Shown: positions 17,721 through 27,720, numbered from the stretch's first letter. The stretch is 64,000 nt of DNA from Natronoarchaeum mannanilyticum (GCF_039522665.1 NZ_BAAADV010000004.1:248001-312000), one strand, 5' to 3'. Numbers and translations are program-made. The notes: generated from the sequence alone by a model not told the origin.

Positions 17721-20000
17721 CTAATCCCACTTGTAGGCGATCTGTCCGACCACGTGGCGGCTCGTCAGCTCCGCGGACGCCTCGCTGTAGTCGAACAGAT
17801 CCGTCATGTTCTCGATCGTCCGTTCCTTCACGGTCGCGGTCTCGGTGTCGGCCGGCGGGTCGTCCCACTGGCGCGGGTCGAAGTCCTCGTGGATGCGAGC
17901 GACGTCGTCCCAGTCGTAGCTCTCCAGCAGCGAGCGGATGATCGGGATGTCCGTCAGGTCGACGTCGCTCACCGAGAAGTCCTCGTTCCGGCGCTCCCAC
18001 GCGTGGCGGTTCAGCGCCGTGATGATCTTCTCGGTGCGGAACTCCCGGACCGCGGGGCCGGGCTCGTCGCCGTCGTAGCTGTCCTCGTCGAACCGGCCCA
18101 TGTGCTCGATCTCGAACACCTTCATCTTCAGCGGGTCCGGGTCGACGCGCTCGCCCCGATCGTTCGTGATGCGCTCGTCGGTCGCCCAGGCGTACACGTG
18201 CTGGATGTACTCCTCGACCGTCGACTCCTCGACGCGCTTGTCCCGCATCATGGCTTCGAGGACGTCGTCTTCCTGCTGCTGGAACACGTAGTTCTTCACC
18301 GGAACGACCCGGTTCTCGAACTCGGTGCGCTCGCCCGCCGAGAACACCGGCGCGTCGTCGAGATCTTCGGCCATCGCGTTGAGCACGTCCCGTGGCATCA
18401 CGACGTCCTCGACCGGCAGCTCTGCGTGGTGGCGGTCCCGCTCGGTCTGGAGCAGGCTCGCCAGCTCGTCGCGCGTGTAGGTCACGGGGATGCCGTGCTC
18501 GCCGTTGGTCGCGTCCTCGAACTCGAACTCGTCCTTGTCGACGCGCTCGTCGCCGTCCTGCAGGTACCCCCGGTCGAACAGGATCGCCTTGTCGACCAGA
18601 TCGACGCCGGCCGGCAGGTCGCCGTCGTCGAGTCGCGTGACGACGGCGTACATCGCGGCGGCCTCGACGGCGTGGGGCGCCAGCTCCCGTTCGGTGATCT
18701 CGCCGTCGGCGTCGCGCACCCGCAGCGAGATCGACTCGCGGATCTTCTCCTCGAGCTCCTCGTACCCGCGGGCCTCCCAGACCTCGGTCTCGCCGGTCAG
18801 CTCGCGGCGGATCAGCTCGGCCTCCAGCGAGTGGTTGGTGAGGTACGTGAACTCGTGCTTGTCGAGCCGGCGCTTGAGCGCCTTCAGCGGGTCGGTGCCG
18901 TTGCGGTCGGCGTGCTGGTTGAGCTGGGCGTCGAGGTCGGGGTTCGAGATGATCAGCATCTGCGTGTCGATGTCCATCCCGATCCCCTTGTCGAGCTTCA
19001 CGGTGCCCTCGTCGGGCACGTTCAGCAGCTTCTGGAGCAGGTCGGCGTGCTGGGCGGCGTCCTCGACGATCGTCAGGAGGCCGTTGCCCTGCGAGAGCAC
19101 GCCGTCGTAGCTGAACGCCTGCGGGTTCTTCCGCCCGCGCGAGTCCAGTTCCTGCAACATTCCCTGCATCCACGATCCGACGAGCCGCTGCTTGGGGTGG
19201 CCCTCGTCCTCGGAGTGGAGCACGCCGATCCCCTGCCCGACGCCGACGACGTAGTTCTTGACGCGCAGGTGCTGAGGATCGGTGATCGTCGCGAACAGCT
19301 CCTCGGCGCCGTTGCGGCGGTACTGCTCCTCGAGGTACTCGTAGGCCTCCCGCGAGAACGGGTCGAGGCGCTGGTCGACGTGGAGGTCGATGTGGTCCTC
19401 GGTCGTCTCGTTGAGCTCGGCGAGCAGCTCCTCGCGGACGTCGTCTGGGAACACCGACAGCGGATGAACCTGCACCGGGCTCTCGTACCAGTCGTCCTCG
19501 TCCTCGACGGCCTGGTCGCCGTAGCTGAGCCCGCGGCTCTCGACGGCGCCCTCGACGTTCCACTCGACCGTGTAGCGGCGTCCTTCCGGCGTTTTCGAGT
19601 ACTCCCGGAGCCCGTTGATCAGGCAGCGCTTGAGCTCGGACTTGCCGGTCGCGGTCGGGCCGTCGAACCAGATGATCTTCTCGTTCTTTCCGCGCTCGGC
19701 CGCGATCGTCCGGAGGTCGTCGACGAACGCGTTGAGCACTTCGGTGTTGCCGAGGATGGCGTGTTCGCCGTCGTTGTGCGGATCGTCGAAGAAGCGGTAG
19801 CGCTCCGTCTCCTCGCCCTCCTCGACGACCGTGCGGGTGCCGGCGGCCTCGATCGCCTCCAGCAGGTACTTGCTGGCGTGGGAGGCGATCTTCGGGTTCT
19901 CGAAGATCTGGTCGACGTACTCCCCGAGGCTCATCGGCTCCTCGTAGGCGCCCTCGAGCGCGCGGTCGGCCGCGCTGACGTACTCGTCGCCTCGACTCAT
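17721..20000 (-). CDS. PrkA-type serine protein kinase / AAA-like ATPase, second paralogue
   Basis: This 759-residue PrkA protein has an N-terminal AAA-type module with Walker [12 protein letters not shown] near residue 125. It carries the PrkA family C-terminal kinase-like region. It overlaps the upstream PrkA gene (its ATG lies inside that gene's stop, TAATG) and is followed by the DUF444 gene. It diverges clearly from its neighbour: the P-loops differ (GPTATGKS against GPVGSGKS), as do the central parts. This points to two non-redundant subunits rather than a recent duplication. PrkA of Bacillus phosphorylates proteins on serine; some homologues behave as AAA proteases, so the exact activity is open. 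Confidence 0.93.
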   Translation of the reverse strand: MSRGDEYVSAADRALEGAYEEPMSLGEYVDQIFENPKIASHASKYLLEAIEAAGTRTVVEEGEETERYRFFDDPHNDGEHAILGNTEVLNAFVDDLRTIAAERGKNEKIIWFDGPTATGKSELKRCLINGLREYSKTPEGRRYTVEWNVEGAVESRGLSYGDQAVEDEDDWYESPVQVHPLSVFPDDVREELLAELNETTEDHIDLHVDQRLDPFSREAYEYLEEQYRRNGAEELFATITDPQHLRVKNYVVGVGQGIGVLHSEDEGHPKQRLVGSWMQGMLQELDSRGRKNPQAFSYDGVLSQGNGLLTIVEDAAQHADLLQKLLNVPDEGTVKLDKGIGMDIDTQMLIISNPDLDAQLNQHADRNGTDPLKALKRRLDKHEFTYLTNHSLEAELIRRELTGETEVWEARGYEELEEKIRESISLRVRDADGEITERELAPHAVEAAAMYAVVTRLDDGDLPAGVDLVDKAILFDRGYLQDGDERVDKDEFEFEDATNGEHGIPVTYTRDELASLLQTERDRHHAELPVEDVVMPRDVLNAMAEDLDDAPVFSAGERTEFENRVVPVKNYVFQQQEDDVLEAMMRDKRVEESTVEEYIQHVYAWATDERITNDRGERVDPDPLKMKVFEIEHMGRFDEDSYDGDEPGPAVREFRTEKIITALNRHAWERRNEDFSVSDVDLTDIPIIRSLLESYDWDDVARIHEDFDPRQWDDPPADTETATVKERTIENMTDLFDYSEASAELTSRHVVGQIAYKWD

Positions 20001-22072
20001 TATTCCTCCAGCTCCGATTTGGCGACCTCAGCGCCGGCGAACTCTAGCACCTCCCGCGCGCCGTCCTCGCTGTACCCCTGCTCGATCAGCGCGTCGATCC
20101 ACTGGTTGCGCTCGTCGTCGTCGAACTCGTTGGCGCTGACCAGGGCGCTGAAGTTGATGTTGTGCTTCTTGTCCTCCCAGAGCTTCCGCTCGAGGGCGCG
20201 GCGCAGGCGCTCGTTGTCCTGCGGGTTGAACGCCTCGCCCTCGCGCGCTCTGCGCGACACCCAGTTCGAGACTTCCTGGCGGAAGTCGTCCTTGCGGTCC
20301 TCGGGGATGTCGAGTTTCTCCTCGACCGAGCGCAGGAACGTCTCGTCGGGCTCCTGTTCGCGGCCGGTGAGCTCGTCCTCGACGGTGTCGTCGTCGATGT
20401 AGGCCATCACGTGGTCCATGTACTTCTCGCCCTGGCGCTGGATCTCGTCGACGTCGTAGGCCAGCGCGTGGCGCACGTCCTCGATGGCGCGCTCGCGGTA
20501 CTCCTCGCGGACGGTTTCGAGGTAGCGGTAGTACCGCTCGAAGTTCTCCTCGGGGATCGAGCCGTGGTGTTCGAGGTTCTCCTCGAAGAAGTTGAACACC
20601 GTCAGCGGCGAGAGGAACCCGCGCGAGCGGTGCTTGGAGTCCATGATCGCCTCGGCGATCTCGTCGCCGATGAACCGCGGCGAGATGCCGTCCATCCCCT
20701 CGCCGATCTCGGCCTTCTGTTCGGCCTCGTCGCGGAGCTTCTTGATGTCGATGTCGTCGGCCTCGTCGACCTCGCCGTTGTACGCCTTGGCCTTCTGGAG
20801 GAGGTCGACGAGCTCGGTGTCGGGCTCCTCGATCCGCGTCAGGACGCCGAACAGCCCCGCCATCTCCAGGGTGTGGGGCTCGACGTGGATGTCGGGCACG
20901 TCGGCGTTGCTCAGCATCTTGTCGTAGATGTCGGCCTCGTTCTCGTAGCTGAGGACGTACGGGAAGTCGATCCGCTTGGTGCGGTCGTTAAAGGCCTCCA
21001 TCTTCTCGTCGCCCTTCTTGTCCTTGTACTCGGGCATGTTCGTCCGCCCGACGATCACCTGGTCGATGTCGATCCGGGGGTTGGACTTGGGCTTGATCGT
21101 CTGTTCCTGGGTGGCGTGCAGGAAGTCGTAGAGGAACTCCCGCTGGAGTTTCAGCAGCTCCTCGCCGGAGAACACGCCGCGGTTGGCGTTACAGAACGCG
21201 CCCGAGTAGTCGAACGCGCGCGGGTCGGACTCGCCGTAGACGGCGATCTTGCTGTAGTTGACGTCGCCCGTGAGTTCGGTCTCGTCCTGATTCTTCTTGT
21301 CCTTGGGCTCGAACGTCTCCAGGGCCTGGCGCTTGTTCTCGTCGGCGGTCAGCCGGATGATCTCGACGTGGTTCGCGAGAACCTCCTTGAGGTCGTCCTC
21401 GTAGTGGGCGAGCAGCCGGTCCATGTAGAACTCGCTTTCGGGATCGAGCGACTGCTCGTTGCGGATCGTGTAGGGGGCGTCGAGGCGCTCGTTGATCCCC
21501 TCGATGACGGACTCGCGCTGCTCCTGAGGGAGCAACACGAGCGGATCCTGGTTCATCGGCGACCGGACCGTGTCGTCGGCGGGGTCCTGGTCGTCGATCA
21601 CGCTACAGAGGTTCGTCCAGCGGAACGTGTACATCCGCCCCTCGTCACGCAGCGTGTAGTCCTCAAAGTACTTGCGGACCTGCTTGTCGAAGTGGGATTT
21701 CCCCGACCCGACCGGCCCGAGCAGGAGCTTGATGCGGCGCTCGGGACCGAGACGCCGGGCGCCGCTTTTGACCTTGTTGACGAACTCGTGGATCGACTCG
21801 TGGACGACGCGACCGAAGAATCGGTTCTCGCCGTCGTGGAGCGGATCCTCCGAGGCCAGGCGGTACTCGACGACCCCGGTCTCCTCGTCGTACTCGGTGC
21901 CGTAGTGGTCGAACATGTCCGCCACCCGCTGGTGGGCGTTCCGGGCGATCTTCGGGTCCGCGTAGACCTCGTCGAGGTACCACTCGAAAGACTTGGTCTC
22001 CCGGAGGTCTTCGGGCATCGACTGCCTGTACTCCTGGCTCAGTTCGTCGAGGGTCTCTGTATCTCCTGACAT
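20000..22072 (-). CDS. prkA: PrkA-type serine protein kinase / AAA-like ATPase, first paralogue
   Basis: This 690-residue protein is the first gene of the PrkA-PrkA-DUF444-SpoVR operon and resembles bacterial PrkA/YeaG over its full length. Walker A is GPVGSGKSHFDKQVRKYF near residue 125. The conserved WTNLCSVIDDQDPADD and QEQTIKPKSNPRIDIDQV stretches belong to the AAA module. The C-terminal third contains the kinase-like PrkA domain. It is preceded by an unusually long stretch (about 350-390 nt) between likely TATA boxes and the ATG. A stress- or starvation-signalling role is inferred from bacterial homologues. Confidence 0.95.
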   Translation of the reverse strand: MSGDTETLDELSQEYRQSMPEDLRETKSFEWYLDEVYADPKIARNAHQRVADMFDHYGTEYDEETGVVEYRLASEDPLHDGENRFFGRVVHESIHEFVNKVKSGARRLGPERRIKLLLGPVGSGKSHFDKQVRKYFEDYTLRDEGRMYTFRWTNLCSVIDDQDPADDTVRSPMNQDPLVLLPQEQRESVIEGINERLDAPYTIRNEQSLDPESEFYMDRLLAHYEDDLKEVLANHVEIIRLTADENKRQALETFEPKDKKNQDETELTGDVNYSKIAVYGESDPRAFDYSGAFCNANRGVFSGEELLKLQREFLYDFLHATQEQTIKPKSNPRIDIDQVIVGRTNMPEYKDKKGDEKMEAFNDRTKRIDFPYVLSYENEADIYDKMLSNADVPDIHVEPHTLEMAGLFGVLTRIEEPDTELVDLLQKAKAYNGEVDEADDIDIKKLRDEAEQKAEIGEGMDGISPRFIGDEIAEAIMDSKHRSRGFLSPLTVFNFFEENLEHHGSIPEENFERYYRYLETVREEYRERAIEDVRHALAYDVDEIQRQGEKYMDHVMAYIDDDTVEDELTGREQEPDETFLRSVEEKLDIPEDRKDDFRQEVSNWVSRRAREGEAFNPQDNERLRRALERKLWEDKKHNINFSALVSANEFDDDERNQWIDALIEQGYSEDGAREVLEFAGAEVAKSELEE

Positions 22073-22661
22073 TGTATCACTGGCGGCCGAGTTCCACCGA
22101 TCGGTCCCGCAGCGGCGGTCATCCGCGAGAGAGTATCTCGCAGGGCGACGTGCGAAGCGCGCGGACGCCGCGCCGCGGCGTGGCCGACGCTCGACGGACG
22201 CGAACGGTCGGCACGACGACGCAGTCCGTCGGCCGAACGGCGACGCCGCTCTCCGAAGGACTGCGTTCGTGCGGCGACGCGAGGGCGAGCGGCGCGTTGG
22301 TCTGTCATGTGGTGTCGTTCCCCAAACCTCTCCGCGAGACGACGGCTTCGGCGGCGAACGACGACACGATACGACGCGAACGGGCTCGGGTGCGGGGTCC
22401 GGCGGGCGGCCACCGGGCGTGTACTATGTACAGGAGTCACGACGTATAAGTGTGTCCCCAAACCCTATTTACCAGCATACTCTCCCTTATAAAGCCTGTC
22501 GATATCGTGTCGTCGGAGCGGGCGACGATGGATCCTCATCGGTTGGTACGTCGACGCAGTTTATAATCAGCGGGGGCTGCGCGGCTGTCCGCGAGACGGG
22601 AATTCGAACGACGCGGCGCTGCTGGCGTCGCCGTCTTCAAAAATCCAGTAGCGACAGGCGA
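22073..22661 (-). promoter_or_regulatory. Long upstream region of the prkA operon, with two TATA-like boxes and a palindrome
   Basis: No gene is supported in this 589-bp gap. On the minus strand two TATA-like boxes are seen, CTTTATAAG (22487-22494) and CTTATACG (22443-22450). A palindrome TGTAC-TAT-GTACA lies at 22420-22432, where transcription from the nearer box would begin. From there to the ATG at 22072 the DNA is GC-rich without a credible ORF, implying a long 5' leader. At 22637-22641 a T-run on the minus strand follows the end of the DUF7519-like gene and may terminate it. Confidence 0.45.
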
Positions 22662-23183
22662 TCAGCTTTCGCCGTCCGAGACGGGCATCAGCCGGAGGCC
22701 GGACGCCAGCGCCACGGCGGCGAACGTCAGGAGCACGAGCGCCGTCACCGGACGCCCGCCCGCGGTCGCCGCGTAGGTTCCGTACGCCAACCCGCCGGCG
22801 ACCGCGGCGACGGTGACGGTGCCCGAAACGTGCGCGAGTTCGGCGCTTCGGGTCGCCGCGTTTCGCCCCACCTGTTCGCCGAGTTCGATCGCCCCGGTGC
22901 CGGCGTCCCACGCGAGCACGGCCAGCGCGGCGCCGACGAGCGTCGTCGGAACCGGTGCGCCGGCGACGCCGGCCAGCAGCGCCGCCAGGAACAGTCCGAA
23001 CCCGCCGACCGAGACGAACGAGTGTTCGCCGCGCCGGACGCCGACCGCGAGCACGGTGACGCCCGGACCGCCCAGCGCCAGCGACGGGAGCGAGCCGGTC
23101 GCCAGCGCGACGGCGGCCGCGGCGCCCGCGAGGACGGCGATTCGCCCGCTCGTCCGCGTCGGCGATCGGTCGACGCCCGTCAC
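22662..23183 (-). CDS. Membrane protein of the DUF58 operon, DUF7519-like
   Basis: This 173-residue protein starts with GTG overlapping the TGA of the DUF58 gene (GTGA). It has about five hydrophobic segments with short polar links (for example GRIAVLAGAAAAVALATG near the start) and a short charged tail. I assign DUF7519 mainly because this small membrane protein regularly closes DUF58 operons in haloarchaea; no motif proves it. Its function is unknown. Confidence 0.75.
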   Translation of the reverse strand: MTGVDRSPTRTSGRIAVLAGAAAAVALATGSLPSLALGGPGVTVLAVGVRRGEHSFVSVGGFGLFLAALLAGVAGAPVPTTLVGAALAVLAWDAGTGAIELGEQVGRNAATRSAELAHVSGTVTVAAVAGGLAYGTYAATAGGRPVTALVLLTFAAVALASGLRLMPVSDGES

Positions 23184-24739
23184 GCCGACCACCTCTCGCC
23201 GGCCCGCGAGATCGCGGACGCCAGCGACTCGTTCCACTCCCAGTCGGCGACCCGAGCCCCCGATCGGCGTAGCTCCGAGAGCCGGAGTTCGCGCTCGACG
23301 TGGGCGACGGTTTGCCCCGAGGTCGCCGTCGCGGTCGGGTCGGGACTGATCGCGGTGACGAGATGGCCGCTGGCCTCCAGTAGCTTCGCCTGCTCGATCA
23401 CGCCGTCGTCGCACAGCGGCGAGAACAGGATCACCTGGGAGTGGCTCGGCAGCTGGCGGCGCAGCGCCTGGACGCTGATCGGCCGCTGGATCAGGTCGTC
23501 GGCGGACTCGGCGGTCAGTAGCGGGTGCTCGACGAACAGCTCGCGCGCCTTCGCGCGGTGGTCCTCGCCGCTGCCCGGCGGGAGCCACGGGTCGGTCGCG
23601 CCGACGACCGCGACGCCGACCCGGTCGCCGCCCTCGACCAGCGAGGAGAACACCTGCATCGCCCCCTCGACCGATCGCTCGACGGCGCTGGGCGAGGCGT
23701 CGTCGGGCCGCAGCCACGCTTCGGTTCGCACGTCGATCAGCAGCACGACCGACGCCGCCCGCTCCTCGCGGAACTCGACGGTCGAGAGCTCACCCGTGCG
23801 GGCCTTCCGGTTCCAGTCGACCCGCGAGAGCGGGTCGCCGCGCTGGTACTCGCGGGTCGCGTAGAACTCGGTGCCGTCGCCGCCGATGTCGGTCTCGACG
23901 CGCCCGGCGTACGGTGTCGTCAGCGACTGCAGGGAGAGGTCGGTCGACGGCGGCAGCCCGCCGGGCGTGCAGTACACCTCGTCGTCGGTCGCCGACCGGA
24001 CGCGTGCGTCGCGCTCGACGGCGCCGCTGTAGCCGCGAGCGATCGCTCGCACCGGCTCGAAGCCGTGGCGCCCCCGCTCGGCACCGATCGAGTAGGTCAG
24101 TTCGACGGTCTCGCCCGCCCCCAGTTCGGCCGCGAGCCGCGGCGTCCCCTCGACGACGTGCAGCTGCGCGGGGACGCCGTCGACGATCCGCAGGTCCGGG
24201 ATCGCTTCGCCCTCGTTCGTGATTCGCACCGTGACCTCGACCTCCTCGCCCGGATCGGGCCGATCGTCGCCGAACGCGCGCTCGATCCGCAGATCGACCT
24301 CGGGCGGTCGGGCCGCGCGGGCGTAGGCGGCGTAGGCGACGCCGACCGCGCCGACGAGGAACGCCGCCGGCGACTGGGCGATCGCCCCGACGCCGATCGC
24401 CAGCAGCGCCGCGGCGTCGACGCCGTTCCACCGCCCGGTGAAACTGTCCTCGAACGACGCGAGCCGGTCCCTCGTCTCCGCTGCGTGGTCGGCGTCGCTG
24501 CCCGCTTCGCGGTCGCCCGGTACGGTGTCGGCGTCGCCGCCTGCCGTGCCGTCTCCGGCGTCGCTCTCGGCCGTGTCTGCCCCGGGTTCGGCGTCGTCCG
24601 ACGCCGATGGTCGGTCGGACGGATCGTCGGTCTCTCCGACCACCGCCGCACCGCCGTCGGCGCGCTCGGATCCGCCGTCCGTCCGCCCCGATCCGCCACC
24701 TGTTCGTCCCGCCCCGTCGCTCGCTCGATCTTCGGTCAC
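23180..24739 (-). CDS. DUF58 domain-containing protein (VWA-like, membrane anchored)
   Basis: This 519-residue protein starts with GTG overlapping the stop of the preceding gene (GTGA). An acidic low-complexity leader of about 100 residues precedes two membrane segments (AALLAIGVGAIAQSPAAFLV). A beta-sandwich region follows, then the DUF58 core GDPLSRVDWNRKARTGEL, which is the family signature near residue 310. A VWA-like fold with VLLIDVRTEAW comes after that. DUF58 proteins work with MoxR AAA ATPases and DUF4129 or transglutaminase proteins in assembly of envelope complexes. Here MoxR is not adjacent. Confidence 0.92.
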   Translation of the reverse strand: MTEDRASDGAGRTGGGSGRTDGGSERADGGAAVVGETDDPSDRPSASDDAEPGADTAESDAGDGTAGGDADTVPGDREAGSDADHAAETRDRLASFEDSFTGRWNGVDAAALLAIGVGAIAQSPAAFLVGAVGVAYAAYARAARPPEVDLRIERAFGDDRPDPGEEVEVTVRITNEGEAIPDLRIVDGVPAQLHVVEGTPRLAAELGAGETVELTYSIGAERGRHGFEPVRAIARGYSGAVERDARVRSATDDEVYCTPGGLPPSTDLSLQSLTTPYAGRVETDIGGDGTEFYATREYQRGDPLSRVDWNRKARTGELSTVEFREERAASVVLLIDVRTEAWLRPDDASPSAVERSVEGAMQVFSSLVEGGDRVGVAVVGATDPWLPPGSGEDHRAKARELFVEHPLLTAESADDLIQRPISVQALRRQLPSHSQVILFSPLCDDGVIEQAKLLEASGHLVTAISPDPTATATSGQTVAHVERELRLSELRRSGARVADWEWNESLASAISRAGERWSA

Positions 24740-25299
24740 GATTCTGTCCTCCAGATCCGTTCGAGTTCGGCCGCCGCCCGCTCGGCGCGGACGCCGTAGG
24801 CCGATTTCTCGCTCCAGCGAATTTTCAGGCGGGTCGCGAACGGGACCCGGTCGGCGGCGTCGTCGCTGAAAAAGGCCGCTGCGAGCGGATCGTCCGTCCA
24901 GTCGCCGGCCGCCAGTCTGCGCTCGGCCTCGTCGGTCGACCAGTCGCGTCGCCGTTCGAGGACGGCGCGCGCGACCGGATCGAGGCGCGCTTCGACCTCC
25001 TTGCGACCCTCCAGCGAGTGGACCTCGAACGTCGCCGCCAGCGCCTCGTCGAAGCCGTCGCCCGGCGTCGGGACGCCAGAGACGAGTTCCGGATCGCCTG
25101 TGTCGGCGCCGGCGAGCGGCGATCGCCAGGCGTCGCGGGCGTAGCGGCCGCCCTGGAGCAGCGCGATGACGCCGACGGCGCCGACGTAGAACTGGCCGGC
25201 GGCCGCCGCCCCGCCGAGGGACGGGACGAGAAAGACGGCCAGTCCGGCGACCGCGAGTACAACGCCGAGCCCGGTGAGCGCGCGGCTGAAGTCGCTCAC
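24736..25299 (-). CDS. Two-helix membrane protein, DUF7269-like
   Basis: This 187-residue protein has two N-terminal membrane segments (GLGVVLAVAGLAVFLVPSL and FYVGAVGVIALLQG). A cytoplasmic alpha-helical domain rich in Glu, Asp and Arg follows. It overlaps both neighbours by a few bases (ATGA upstream, GTGA downstream). It occupies the position of DUF7269 proteins in haloarchaeal DUF58 operons; that family name rests on context. Function is unknown. Confidence 0.75.
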   Translation of the reverse strand: MSDFSRALTGLGVVLAVAGLAVFLVPSLGGAAAAGQFYVGAVGVIALLQGGRYARDAWRSPLAGADTGDPELVSGVPTPGDGFDEALAATFEVHSLEGRKEVEARLDPVARAVLERRRDWSTDEAERRLAAGDWTDDPLAAAFFSDDAADRVPFATRLKIRWSEKSAYGVRAERAAAELERIWRTES

Positions 25300-26186
25300 C
25301 GCTCGTCACCTCCGTGCTCGCGCTCGATCTCGCGGAGCGCCGCGACCGCACGCTCCTCGCGCTCCTCGGTGACCGGTCGGTCGCCGTAGCGCACCGCCTC
25401 GAACAGTTCGGTGAGCTCCGCGACCCGATCGCGGTCGAGCCCGGCGTCGGCAGCTGCGGCGGCGAACTCCGCGGGCGTGCTCGTCCGCGGGTTGCCGACG
25501 TCGACGCTCTCGGCCATCTCGCGCCAGGCGCGGTACACCTCGTTTTCGGCGCTATCCTCGGCGGATTCGATTCGGTCGGCCGCGCGCCCCGCGGCCTCGC
25601 CGATCGATTCGTCGTCGTCGCTCGCCTCCTCGGCGACCTCCGCGCGCGTGGTGTCGTCATCCCGCTGCCAGGGGATGTACTCCGCGCCGAAGACCGCGAC
25701 CACCCCGACCAGCACCGCGCCGAACAGGGCGATGGTGACCAACATATTTCCACTTCCGACGGGGTCGCCCGGTCCGCCCCCGCCGCCGGGCGACACGTTA
25801 GCGCCGCCACCGCCGCCACCGCCGGACTCGTTGCCGGTCGGCATCGGGAACCCCTCGGGCGGCTGTAGTGCAGTGAGCCACAGGTGGTTGACGACGATGA
25901 TCAACGCGATGATTCCGACGAGCACCGGGATGCCCTTGAGCGCCCACCGCTTGTCGCCGATGCCGCCGCCGTTGACCGCGTAGACGGCGAGCGCGAGTAG
26001 TGCGAACAGAACCCCCACGGCGACGAACGCAGCGGTAGTCGACCACGGGGGGTCGATCCCGCCGCCCGGCATCGCCATCGGGTTCGACTCGACGACGACG
26101 GCGTTCGACAGCGTCGCCGCTCCGAGCCCCAGGGCGGCGATACAGAGGCCGGCGGCGAGCGCGGGTCGGAGCGTGTCGGATTGCAT
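25296..26186 (-). CDS. DUF4129 domain-containing membrane protein
   Basis: This 296-residue protein begins with a signal-like hydrophobic segment, then two further membrane helices. A glycine-rich extracellular loop (GGGGGGGANVSPGGGGGP, near residue 130) and one more helix follow. The C-terminal DUF4129 domain has YRAWREMAESVDVGNPRTSTPAEFA near residue 220 (seen as AWREMAESV and RTSTPAEFA) and LTELFEAVRYGDRPVTEE, the family pattern. It heads the four-gene operon ending at 22662 and is divergent from menF. Confidence 0.9.
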   Translation of the reverse strand: MQSDTLRPALAAGLCIAALGLGAATLSNAVVVESNPMAMPGGGIDPPWSTTAAFVAVGVLFALLALAVYAVNGGGIGDKRWALKGIPVLVGIIALIIVVNHLWLTALQPPEGFPMPTGNESGGGGGGGANVSPGGGGGPGDPVGSGNMLVTIALFGAVLVGVVAVFGAEYIPWQRDDDTTRAEVAEEASDDDESIGEAAGRAADRIESAEDSAENEVYRAWREMAESVDVGNPRTSTPAEFAAAAADAGLDRDRVAELTELFEAVRYGDRPVTEEREERAVAALREIEREHGGDER

Positions 26187-26346
26187 GGTGTGAAAACTGA
26201 CCGTCGGCGCCGTCCGAGCGACGCCGCCGCGTCAGTCGATTGACCGATCCTTCGGGTGACCCCGAAAAAAACGTACCGGTAGAGATTCACACCCGCCGGC
26301 GCGGCCGCCGACCGGAGGACGGACGACGTCCCGGCGGAGAGGGACA

Positions 26347-26357
26347 GGCTAAATAGT
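26347..26357 (+). promoter_or_regulatory. TATA box of the menF-menD operon
   Basis: GGCTAAATAGT is centred 28 nt before the menF ATG, as expected for leaderless transcription. The rest of the divergent gap (26187-26346) contains a run of seven A residues but no gene. Confidence 0.5.
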
Positions 26358-26379
26358 CCGGCCTCCCGAGTGACGTGCG

Positions 26380-27717
26380 ATGGAATCGCTGCGCAGCGGC
26401 GACGGCCGCCGCGATCCGGCGGACGGACCGCTCGTGACCCGGCGCCGCGAACTCGCGGACGTGTCCCGGGGCGCCGTGCTCGACGCCTTCGAACCGCCGA
26501 GAGGCCTCTGGACGCCGCCGGACGGTCCGGCGATCGCCGGCTGGGGCGCGGCGTCGACGATCGCCGCGGACGGCCCGGATCGCTTCGCCGCGGTGCGCGA
26601 GGCCGCCGAGCGGCTGTTCTCGGGGCTGGACGCCGACGGCGAGGGGGCCGTCGCCCGTCCGCGACTGTTCGGCGGGTTCGCGTTTCACGACGATCACGAT
26701 CCAGTCGGGCCCTGGGAGGGGTTTGCCGGCGCCCGGTTCGTCCTCCCGCAGGTGCAACTCGTCTGGGGTGACGACGCCGTCTGGCTGACCGTCGCGGCGG
26801 TCGACCCGCCCGAGTCCGACGCCGTCGATCGGCGTCTCGACGCCGTCGCCGAGGACATCGAGGCCGCGGCCGCAGAAACCCCCGGCGAGCCGCCCGGCGT
26901 CGTCGAACGCGAGCGGACGACCTCCCGCGAGGAGTGGCGGCGTCAGGTCCGGGCCGCCGTCGAGCGGATCGAGGGCGGCGGCCTCCGGAAGGTCGTGCTC
27001 GCTCAGGCGCTGTCGACTGATCTCGGCGCGCCGCTGTCGGTGCCCGACGCGATGGCTCGCCTCGGTCGCTCCTACCCGGACTGTCACCGATTTCTCGTCC
27101 AGCCAGAGGCGGGCGCGAGCTTCTTCGGCGCGACGCCCGAGCGACTCGTCGCGCTGTCGGGGCGGACGGTCAGAACCGAGGCGCTGGCGGGCTCGACCGG
27201 CCGGGGCGACACGCCCGAGGAGGACGAATGGCTCGCCAACGAGCTGCTCGACAGCGAGAAGGACATCCACGAGCACGAGCTGGTCGCCGAGGCGGTTCGC
27301 GAGCAGCTCGCCCCCTTCGCGGGCTCGATCCGGACCGGACAGCGCACGGTCCGAAAGCTCCCGACGGTCCAGCACCTCCAGACGCCGATCACCGCCGAGT
27401 TAGACGACGTCGAACACGTGCTCTCGCTGGTCGAGGCGCTCCACCCGACCCCCGCTGTCGGCGGGCTTCCCCCGGAAACCGCCTGGGAGACGATCAAGGA
27501 GACCGAGACGTTCGATCGGGGCTGGTACGCCGCCCCGGTCGGCTGGTTCGACGCCGCCGGCGACGGCGCGTTCGCCGTCGGCATCCGGTCGGCGCTCGCC
27601 CGGGGCGACCGGGCGACGCTCTTTGCCGGCGCCGGCATCGTCGCCGACAGCGACCCCGACCGCGAGTGGGACGAGGTACAGCTGAAGTACGGGCCGATGC
27701 TCGACGCGCTGGAGTGA
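26380..27717 (+). CDS. menF: Isochorismate synthase
   Basis: This 445-residue chorismate-binding enzyme converts chorismate to isochorismate, the first committed step to menaquinone. The C-terminal catalytic domain shows GGLRKVVLAQAL, RTEALAGSTGRG, NELLDSEKDIHEHELV with catalytic Glu, and TVQHLQTPI. HPTPAVGGLPPETAW and the tail RATLFAGAGIVADSDPDREWDEV are also present, all family signatures. Its partner menD starts 3 nt after its stop, which fixes the role as menaquinone rather than siderophore synthesis. Confidence 0.95.
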   Translation: MESLRSGDGRRDPADGPLVTRRRELADVSRGAVLDAFEPPRGLWTPPDGPAIAGWGAASTIAADGPDRFAAVREAAERLFSGLDADGEGAVARPRLFGGFAFHDDHDPVGPWEGFAGARFVLPQVQLVWGDDAVWLTVAAVDPPESDAVDRRLDAVAEDIEAAAAETPGEPPGVVERERTTSREEWRRQVRAAVERIEGGGLRKVVLAQALSTDLGAPLSVPDAMARLGRSYPDCHRFLVQPEAGASFFGATPERLVALSGRTVRTEALAGSTGRGDTPEEDEWLANELLDSEKDIHEHELVAEAVREQLAPFAGSIRTGQRTVRKLPTVQHLQTPITAELDDVEHVLSLVEALHPTPAVGGLPPETAWETIKETETFDRGWYAAPVGWFDAAGDGAFAVGIRSALARGDRATLFAGAGIVADSDPDREWDEVQLKYGPMLDALE

Positions 27718-27720
27718 GCC

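Noticed and set aside
22039-22461. 140-codon minus-strand frame ahead of prkA
   Set aside because: It is out of frame with prkA, arginine-rich and overlaps the prkA start; better explained as leader DNA.
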